Assembly (NCBI GenBank): GCA_009926815.1
Contig: RFOC01000049.1
Span: forward strand, 1 to 11,185
Source of the DNA: Planctomycetota bacterium
GTDB taxonomy: Bacteria; Planctomycetota; Phycisphaerae; Phycisphaerales; SM1A02
Direction: 5' to 3'
Length of the DNA stretch: 11,185 nucleotides
Of this stretch, positions 5,599-11,185 are shown piece after piece. Under the pieces are notes generated by a model. It was not told where the DNA came from. It made no database searches and worked only from the letters and a program-made list of their open reading frames with translations. Position 1 is the first letter of the stretch; each line of letters opens with the position of its first letter. The position numbers were made by a program, and so were the translations under genes.

Positions 5599-7782
5599 TC
5601 ACCCGCCGTTCGCCGGCAGGTAGCTCTTCTCCAGGTACTCCGCCACCATGCGGTGGGTGTTGAAGCGGCCAGGCACCGTGGCCACGCTGTGCAGGGCCCG
5701 GGCGATCCACCGGTGCGGCAGGCCGGACGCGTCGCGTTCCCAGAACTCCGGAACCACGTCGCGCTCGAGCCGCTCGTACAGGCTGGCCGAGTCGATGGCG
5801 TCCTGACGCTCGCGGTCGGTGCCCTCGCTGCCATCACCGATGGCCCAGCCGTTGCGGCCGTCGAAACTCTCGGGCCACCAGCCGTCCAGGATGCTCAGGT
5901 TCACGCCACCGTGCATCGGCGGCTTCATGCCGCTGGTGCCGCTGGCCTCGTGCGGACGCATGGGATTGTTCAGCCAGACGTCGCAGCCGCTGACCAGCAT
6001 GCGGCCCACGTGCATGTCGTACTCCTCGATCAGCGCCACGCGGCCCTCGAAGCCGTTCTCGCGCGCCCAGCGGTGCACCTGCTGCGCATAGGCCTGGCCT
6101 TCGCCATCCCGCGGGTGGGCCTTGCCGGCGAAGACGATCTGCACCGGGCGGGCGGCATCCTCCAGGAGCCGCCGCAGCCGCTCGGGCTCGCGGAAGATGA
6201 GCGGGGCCCGCTTGTAGGTCGCAAAGCGACGAGCGAAGCCGATGGTCAGGGCATCGGGCCGGAAGGCCTGCATGGCCTTCATGGCCGTCTCGGGCGCCTC
6301 GCCGCGTCGCTGGGCCTGCCGGGCCAGCCGCTCTCGCACGAAGTGCACCAGTCGGGCCCGCAGCCGGTTCCTGAGATCCCAGAACGCCGCGGGCTGGGCC
6401 GACTCGGCGGCCGCCCAGGGATCCCTGCCCTTCTCGATCTCGTCCAGGTCCAGACCGATGCTGGCCTTCCAGAAGGCCTCCGCCTCGGGTGCGAGCCACG
6501 TTCGGGCATGCACGCCGTTGGTCACGTGACCAATGGGCACCAGGGCAGGATCGGCCACGCCGAAGACCTGCTGCCACATCTCGCGACTCACGCGGCCGTG
6601 CAGCGCCGCCACGCCGTTCACGTGCTCGGCGGTCCGCAGGGCCAGCACGGTCATGCAGAAGGGTGCCTTGGGATCCGTGGGCCGCTCGGAACCCATGTCC
6701 AGGAAGGCGCGGCGACCCAAACCCGCCTCGCGCCAGCAGGACTGCAGCGCGTCCGCCACCATGTCGGCGTCGTAGCGATCATGGCCCGCGGGCACGGGGG
6801 TGTGCGTGGTGAACACGGTGCTTCGACGGATGGCGGCCAGGGCATCCTCGAGCGATTCGCCCTTGCGGCGCAACTGCGCCAGACGGGCCACGCTGGCGAA
6901 GGCCGCATGACCCTCGTTCAGGTGGAACACCGAGGCCTTGATGCCCAGGGCCTTGAGCGCCATGACGCCGCCCACGCCCAGCAGCACCTGCTGCCGCATG
7001 CGGAGTTCGGGCTCGCCGCGGTAGAGGCCCTCGGTCAGGCGACGATCCTTCGGCCGGTTGCCCTTGCGGTCCGTGTCCATGAGCACGGCCTGGCAGCGTC
7101 CCACCTTCATGATCCACAGCCGCACGTCGACCTTGCGATCGCCGATGGGCACGCGAATGTCCACGCCCGTGTCCTCGAGCGGCATCTTCCGCGGATCCCA
7201 GGTGGGCTCGATCACGCGGGTGCTGCCGTCGGTGCGGAGTTCCTGCAGGTAGTAGCCCTGCTGGTAGAGCAGGCCCACGGCGGTGAAGGGAAGCCCAAGA
7301 TCGCTGGCGCTCTTCAGGTGATCGCCGGCGAGCACGCCCAGGCCGCCCGAGTACTGCTGCAGGCTCTCGTGAATGGCGTACTCGCTGCAGAAGTAGGCGA
7401 CATGCAGCCCCTTGGCCGCCGGGAACGCCTGCCGCTCGAACCACGGCACCGTGGCGTGATAGGCCTTTCGGGCATCCACCGCCGCACGCACCAGATCACG
7501 GAAACTCTCGTCCGCGCACCGCGCCGCGAGCACCGGCTCATCCAGGGCCCGGAGCACCGCCAGCGGATCGTGATTGCTGGAATCCCACACGGCCGGATGG
7601 AGCGCGGCGAAAGGTCGCTGCGCGATCTCGTTCCAGCTCCACCAGAGATCCTGCGTGAGCCGCTCGAGATCGCGGCGGACCTGCCGCGTCACCTTCGCAT
7701 CCGCCATCACCATGCCGCCTGGGGGCGACGCGGGAGCAGGTGCGGCGGATGGGGACTTCCTGGTCTTGGCAGCCGTGGGCAT
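5599..7782 (-). CDS. glgP: Alpha-glucan phosphorylase (GT35, short bacterial type with DUF3417 N-terminus)
   Basis: Cytoplasmic PLP enzyme that releases glucose-1-phosphate from glycogen or maltodextrin ends. With ATG at 7782 it has 727 residues. An Ala/Pro-rich N-terminus (to about residue 22) precedes the DUF3417-like region (about 30-110, DLWWSWNEIAQRPFAALHPAVW). The phosphorylase core has VAYFCSEYAIHESL (128-141), YSGGLGVLAGDHLKSASDLG (144-163), HLNEGHAAF (287-295), HTPVPAGHDRYD, VTNGVHARTWLAP, IGFARRFATYKRA, and EASGTSGMK with Lys620 as the expected PLP lysine, then NLSILDGWWPE. The motif set fits the bacterial alpha-glucan phosphorylase branch rather than the longer animal/GlgP type. 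Starts at TTG 7791, ATG 7713 or ATG 7707 are possible alternatives; ATG 7782 is preferred for codon and spacing, but its Shine-Dalgarno is poor (GGGGG). It is last in the operon, 26 bases after malQ. Confidence 0.95.
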   Translation of the reverse strand: MPTAAKTRKSPSAAPAPASPPGGMVMADAKVTRQVRRDLERLTQDLWWSWNEIAQRPFAALHPAVWDSSNHDPLAVLRALDEPVLAARCADESFRDLVRAAVDARKAYHATVPWFERQAFPAAKGLHVAYFCSEYAIHESLQQYSGGLGVLAGDHLKSASDLGLPFTAVGLLYQQGYYLQELRTDGSTRVIEPTWDPRKMPLEDTGVDIRVPIGDRKVDVRLWIMKVGRCQAVLMDTDRKGNRPKDRRLTEGLYRGEPELRMRQQVLLGVGGVMALKALGIKASVFHLNEGHAAFASVARLAQLRRKGESLEDALAAIRRSTVFTTHTPVPAGHDRYDADMVADALQSCWREAGLGRRAFLDMGSERPTDPKAPFCMTVLALRTAEHVNGVAALHGRVSREMWQQVFGVADPALVPIGHVTNGVHARTWLAPEAEAFWKASIGLDLDEIEKGRDPWAAAESAQPAAFWDLRNRLRARLVHFVRERLARQAQRRGEAPETAMKAMQAFRPDALTIGFARRFATYKRAPLIFREPERLRRLLEDAARPVQIVFAGKAHPRDGEGQAYAQQVHRWARENGFEGRVALIEEYDMHVGRMLVSGCDVWLNNPMRPHEASGTSGMKPPMHGGVNLSILDGWWPESFDGRNGWAIGDGSEGTDRERQDAIDSASLYERLERDVVPEFWERDASGLPHRWIARALHSVATVPGRFNTHRMVAEYLEKSYLPANGG

Positions 7783-7808
7783 AGCCCCCAAACTTCCCGC
7801 AAATCCGC

Positions 7809-9230
7809 TCAGTTTGCAAGACGGCCGGAATCCCCGGCCAAAGCCCTCAACTGGCCGGCCAGGGGGGCCGGGATGGCCCCGGGCTCCATCCGCCAGCTCC
7901 AGTTGCCCTGGGCAACCCCCGGCACGTTCATGCGAGCCTTCGGGCCCAGGCCCAGGAAGTCCTGCATGGCCACCACCGCGGTCCGGGCCGGGCTGGCGTA
8001 GGCCATCCGGATCAGGGCCTCCTCCGGACGCCTCAGGTCGCCCCCCGCCAGTCGGCGGAAGCGGGCCTTGGCCTCGGGGGAGAGCCAGCGGACCCAGCCG
8101 CGGCTCACGTCGTTGTCATGGGTGCCGGGGTAGACCACGCACGCCTGCGGGTGGTGCTGCGGCAGGTCACCGCTGTCCGGACCATAGAAGGCGTTGTGCA
8201 GCAGCTTCATGCCGGGCAGCCCGAAGTCGTCCCGCAGCGAGACCACCGCGGGCGTGACCGCGCCGAGATCCTCGGCGATCAGGGGCAGCCGGCCCAGGCG
8301 CCGCTGCACCGCGGTGAGCAGTTCGCGACCCGGCGTGGGAGCCCAGCGTCCACCCCTGGCGTTGCGCGCCGTGCCGGGAATCTCGTAGGCATGCACGAAG
8401 CCCACGAAGTGATCGATGCGAAGCGCGTCGAACCGCTGCAGGGCCGTGGCCACGCGGCTGGTCCACCAGCGGAAGCCCTCGCGCCGATGCGCGGCCCATG
8501 CGTAATGCGGGTGCCCCCAGAGCTGACCGTCCTTGGAGAAGCAGTCGGGCGGCACGCCGGTGACCACGCGGGGCCGACCATTGCGCTCCAGGCGGAAGAG
8601 TTCCGGTCGATCCGCCACGTCGGCGGAATCGAGCGTGACGAAGATGGGCAGGTCGCCGATCAGCAGCACGCCCCGCCGATGGCAATGGTCCCGAAGCGCC
8701 TTCCACTGCCGCTCGAACTGGAACTGCACGAAGGCATGCAGTTCACGAGGACCGCCCAGCGTGGCCGAGGCGAACCGGCACCAGCCCGGCAGCCAGCCTC
8801 GCGTGTGCCGCTCGAAGGCACGGAAGCCGGCCGACCGCGGTCCCCCCTTCCGCTTCCACGCCTCGAAGGCTTCCGCGAAACGGGGGAACTTGAAGGCCCT
8901 TGCCGCCGCGTAGTCGGTGGGCCCCTTCCCCAGGCCGCGAGGCGCCTTCAGGCGGGCCCGCGGCAGCAGGCCCTCGCGGGCCAGGGGCTCCAGACTCACC
9001 AGCAGCGGCTCGGCGGCGAAACTGCTGGTGGCGCTGTACGGGCTGTCACCGCCACCCACCGGACCGATGGGCAGCATCTGCCAGAGACTCAGCCCCGATG
9101 CGGCACACCAATCCGCGAAGGCGAAGGCCTGCGTGCCAAGGTCCCCGATGCCGTGCGGGCCCGGCACGCTGGTCAGGTGCATGAGCACGCCGGCTCGGCG
9201 TCGCTGGAAGATGGGGGGCGTCCTCTCCAT
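7809..9230 (-). CDS. malQ: 4-alpha-glucanotransferase (amylomaltase, GH77)
   Basis: Cytoplasmic enzyme that transfers maltosyl and longer units between alpha-1,4-glucans and frees glucose, making chains long enough for the phosphorylase encoded next. It has 473 residues, near the usual ~500 for the short bacterial form. N-terminal RRAGVLMHLTSVPGPHGIGDLG and SLWQMLPIGPVGGGDSPYSATSSFA are family signatures. The GH77 catalytic residues are visible: Asp273 in LRIDHFVGF (nucleophile), Glu320 in LIAEDLG (acid/base) and Asp372 in PGTHDND. VPPDCFSKDGQLWGHPHYAW is the substrate-loop motif. ATG at 9230 is chosen because AAGGAG lies 9 bases upstream. A GTG at 9248 overlaps the upstream stop by 4 bases and adds six residues, but has no Shine-Dalgarno. 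It is the middle gene of the operon. Confidence 0.96.
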   Translation of the reverse strand: MERTPPIFQRRRAGVLMHLTSVPGPHGIGDLGTQAFAFADWCAASGLSLWQMLPIGPVGGGDSPYSATSSFAAEPLLVSLEPLAREGLLPRARLKAPRGLGKGPTDYAAARAFKFPRFAEAFEAWKRKGGPRSAGFRAFERHTRGWLPGWCRFASATLGGPRELHAFVQFQFERQWKALRDHCHRRGVLLIGDLPIFVTLDSADVADRPELFRLERNGRPRVVTGVPPDCFSKDGQLWGHPHYAWAAHRREGFRWWTSRVATALQRFDALRIDHFVGFVHAYEIPGTARNARGGRWAPTPGRELLTAVQRRLGRLPLIAEDLGAVTPAVVSLRDDFGLPGMKLLHNAFYGPDSGDLPQHHPQACVVYPGTHDNDVSRGWVRWLSPEAKARFRRLAGGDLRRPEEALIRMAYASPARTAVVAMQDFLGLGPKARMNVPGVAQGNWSWRMEPGAIPAPLAGQLRALAGDSGRLAN

Positions 9231-9239
9231 GGGCGGTCT

Positions 9240-9245
9240 CTCCTT
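9240..9245 (-). promoter_or_regulatory. Ribosome binding site of malQ, adjoining the upstream stop codon
   Basis: On the - strand AAGGAG begins at the last base of the GH13 stop codon (TGA at 9247-9245) and lies 9 bases before the ATG at 9230. It decides the ATG over the overlapping GTG at 9248 and implies coupled translation of the two genes. Confidence 0.7.
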
Positions 9246-11185
9246 CACTTCAGCCGCCGAGTCCAGACTCGGCCGGATTCCATCGGAATCTCGACCCTGG
9301 GGAAGGCCGAATCCGGCACGCCGGCTCCGGCATCGCCGAAGACCGGCGTCCAGCCCGGGCCCAGTTCGGCCGGCAGTTCCACCATGGCCGGATGCTCCGA
9401 CGCGTTCAACGCCACGAGCACCTGCTCACCGTCGCCTTCGCGCAGGAACGCCCAGACATCCGCCTTGTCATCCAGCAGCACGGTGCGGAACGATCCCGTG
9501 CGAAGCGCCGGGTGGGCGTTCCGAAGGGCGATGGCGCGGCGATAGAAGTCCAGCTGCTCGTCCATGACCCGGTTCTCATCGGGGTCGCCATAGGGCTCGA
9601 GATCCTTCCACAGCATGGGCTTGCGGTTGTTGGGGTCGCCACTGCCCCACATGCCCACCTCGGTGCCGTACCACACCATGGGCGCACCCACGTAGGTCAT
9701 CTGCAGCAGCGCCAGCAGCCGCACGCGACGGTAATGCTCGGCGTCGGGCTTCGAGGCGTCGTAGGTGAGCACCTCCTGCTCGCGGTTCTTCTGGTTGTAC
9801 TCCCGGTCCGGGTTCTTGGCCATGCTGGCCACGCGGTCGGTGTCGTGGCTGTCGAGCAGGTTCTGCATCACGTAGGTGCACTCGGCCGGATACGCCAGCC
9901 GCAGCTCCGCGAGGCGGCGATCGAGCTCCGTCGGCGTGATGCGGGTCTTCCGGTCCAGCACCCACTGGATCGCGGGCTTGCAGAACTCGTAGTTCATCAC
10001 CGCATCGAACGCGCGACCATCGAGCCACGGATCCGCGCGGTGCCAGATCTCGCCGGTGATGTAGGCCTGGGGGTTGATCTTCCGCACGAACGCGCACCAC
10101 TCGTGCCAGAAGGCCAGCGGCACCTCGTTGGGCACGTCCAGCCGCCAGCCGTCGATGCCGTCCGAGGGGTCACCGTCCCCGTCCGGATCCATCCATCGCC
10201 TCGTGACCTCGAAGATGTGCCTGCGGGCCGCCTCGCTGGCGATGCCGTGCTCGTCGTCCTTGCGGAACACCGGCAGCTCGCCGAAGCCGAACCAGCCCTC
10301 GTAGTCGAAGGGTTCCCAGCTCTTGATGGCGAACCAGTCGGCGAATCGACTGGCCTCACCCTTCTCGCGCACGTCGCGGAACGCGGGGTGGTGCGTGCCC
10401 ACGTGGTTGAACACGCCGTCGATGATCACGCGGAATCCCATGCCCTTGGCCTCCTTCAGGAAGGCCAGGAACTGCCGGTCACTGGCGTTGAAGGTCCAGG
10501 TGGAGGGATCCGCCACATCCTCCTTCGCCTCGGCGGCGGCGTAGTCGCCACCCTGCCCGAGCCGCTCGTCGATGTGGATGTAGCTGGTCGCGTTGTACTT
10601 GTGGTTGCTGTCGGCCTGGAACACCGGCAGCAGGTACAGGGCATTCACGCCCAGTTCCTTCAGCCAGGGCAGCTTCTGCCGCAGCCCCTCCAGGTCGCCG
10701 CCGCACTGCCGCTTGAACACGAAGAGGTTGTAGAAGGTCTGGCCATCCTTCCCTTCCCAGGCGCTGGGTGCGTACCACTCCTGCCGCCAGTCCCGGGTGT
10801 TCGGGCCATCGTTGGCCTTCGAGCCGTTGTGGAAGCGGTCGACCATGACCTGGTACCAGATCGCGTGCTTGGCCCAGTCCGGCGTGGTGAACCCCGGCGT
10901 TCGATGGGTCTGGAGCGAGTAGATGTTCGGGTCGCGCACGGCGTTGTCCTGGTCCTGGATGACGAAGGTGTAGTCCAGCGGGGCATCGATCGCGGGAAGG
11001 TCGAGCGTCCACACGTCGAAGGGGCCCAGGCGGCCCTCGCGATGCATGTCGATCCGCCGTCCGTCGCGGGCGACGAATGCTACATGTTCCACGTCGCCGG
11101 CACGGGTGCGATAGGCCAGTCGCCAGCCCGAACCCATCCGCTGCCGATCCTGCAGGCGATCGGGCTCATGGCGAAGGAAACCGGC
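9245..11185 (-). CDS. GH13 alpha-amylase-family enzyme, neopullulanase/cyclomaltodextrinase-like (5' end outside window)
   Basis: Hydrolase of alpha-1,4 (and perhaps alpha-1,6) links in maltodextrins, cyclodextrins or pullulan. The frame is open to the right edge (codons read AGFLRHEPDRLQDRQR before Met at 11137), so that Met is probably internal. About 85 N-terminal residues resemble the CBM34-type domain of neopullulanases (LAYRTRAGDVEHVAFVARDG). The catalytic barrel starts at IWYQVMVDRFHNG. GH13 regions are visible: GFRVIIDGVFNHVG (codons 10439-10398), DGWRLDVPNE with nucleophile Asp (10138-10136), ITGEIWH with acid/base Glu (10051-10049), and LLDSHDTDR with the third Asp (9844-9842). FDAVMNYEF and WYGTEVGMWGSGDPNNRKPMLW are also typical. 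A C-terminal beta domain of about 85 residues closes it. It is first of the visible operon genes. The subtype is inferred from motifs; no signal peptide is seen, but the true N-terminus is missing. Confidence 0.93.
   Translation of the reverse strand, partial: AGFLRHEPDRLQDRQRMGSGWRLAYRTRAGDVEHVAFVARDGRRIDMHREGRLGPFDVWTLDLPAIDAPLDYTFVIQDQDNAVRDPNIYSLQTHRTPGFTTPDWAKHAIWYQVMVDRFHNGSKANDGPNTRDWRQEWYAPSAWEGKDGQTFYNLFVFKRQCGGDLEGLRQKLPWLKELGVNALYLLPVFQADSNHKYNATSYIHIDERLGQGGDYAAAEAKEDVADPSTWTFNASDRQFLAFLKEAKGMGFRVIIDGVFNHVGTHHPAFRDVREKGEASRFADWFAIKSWEPFDYEGWFGFGELPVFRKDDEHGIASEAARRHIFEVTRRWMDPDGDGDPSDGIDGWRLDVPNEVPLAFWHEWCAFVRKINPQAYITGEIWHRADPWLDGRAFDAVMNYEFCKPAIQWVLDRKTRITPTELDRRLAELRLAYPAECTYVMQNLLDSHDTDRVASMAKNPDREYNQKNREQEVLTYDASKPDAEHYRRVRLLALLQMTYVGAPMVWYGTEVGMWGSGDPNNRKPMLWKDLEPYGDPDENRVMDEQLDFYRRAIALRNAHPALRTGSFRTVLLDDKADVWAFLREGDGEQVLVALNASEHPAMVELPAELGPGWTPVFGDAGAGVPDSAFPRVEIPMESGRVWTRRLK

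Noticed and set aside
5653..8001. A 782-codon + strand open frame opposite glgP
   Set aside because: It lies antisense to a gene with clear phosphorylase motifs. Its translation is rich in His, Gly, Arg and Ala without recognisable domains, as expected from the complement of a high-GC gene.
8118..9545. A 475-codon + strand open frame opposite malQ and the 3' end of the GH13 gene
   Set aside because: It spans two real genes on the other strand, has no domain motif, and shows antisense-type composition.

Overview
The window is GC-rich bacterial DNA (roughly two thirds G+C by eye) and densely coded. It probably comes from a planctomycete, perhaps of the Phycisphaerae. The main clue is the pair of C-terminal Ca-binding repeats (GD-D-SGSVDAGDIG--LILFGDC type) on a secreted protein, a tail style very common in exported proteins of that group. 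The very long open frames opposite the real genes are what strong G/C bias at the third codon position produces. The taxonomic assignment is inference.

Layout. Bases 1-3517 (+ strand) hold a tightly packed energy-transduction operon: an ExbB/TolQ-type proton channel with an extra periplasmic domain (5' end outside the window), an ExbD/TolR-type protein, a TonB, and an exported TPR protein. The genes overlap or sit within 8 bases of each other. This resembles the ExbB-ExbD-TonB-TPR clusters that energise TonB-dependent outer-membrane receptors. No receptor gene lies in the window. After a 176-base leader with several G/C-block inverted repeats comes a single secreted protein (3694-5487). It has a signal peptide, a beta-helix-like body of a family best known from Bacteroidota secreted proteins, a run of eight identical GCG codons, and the two dockerin-like repeats. 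A strong intrinsic terminator (5520-5553) ends this gene.

Bases 5599-11185 (- strand) hold a convergent alpha-glucan operon, transcribed in the order GH13 neopullulanase/cyclomaltodextrinase-like enzyme (5' end outside the window), malQ 4-alpha-glucanotransferase (GH77), glgP alpha-glucan phosphorylase (GT35). Together they form a cytoplasmic route: GH13 hydrolyses or debranches maltodextrins, MalQ re-forms chains from short oligomers, and GlgP phosphorolyses them to glucose-1-phosphate.

I see no RNA genes, CRISPR array, insertion sequence, phage genes or defence genes. The least ordinary part is the TonB module next to the beta-helix/dockerin-tailed secreted protein. Everything else looks like well-conserved core metabolism. 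No intergenic stretch exceeds 300 bases; the two largest are 3518-3693 and 5488-5598.
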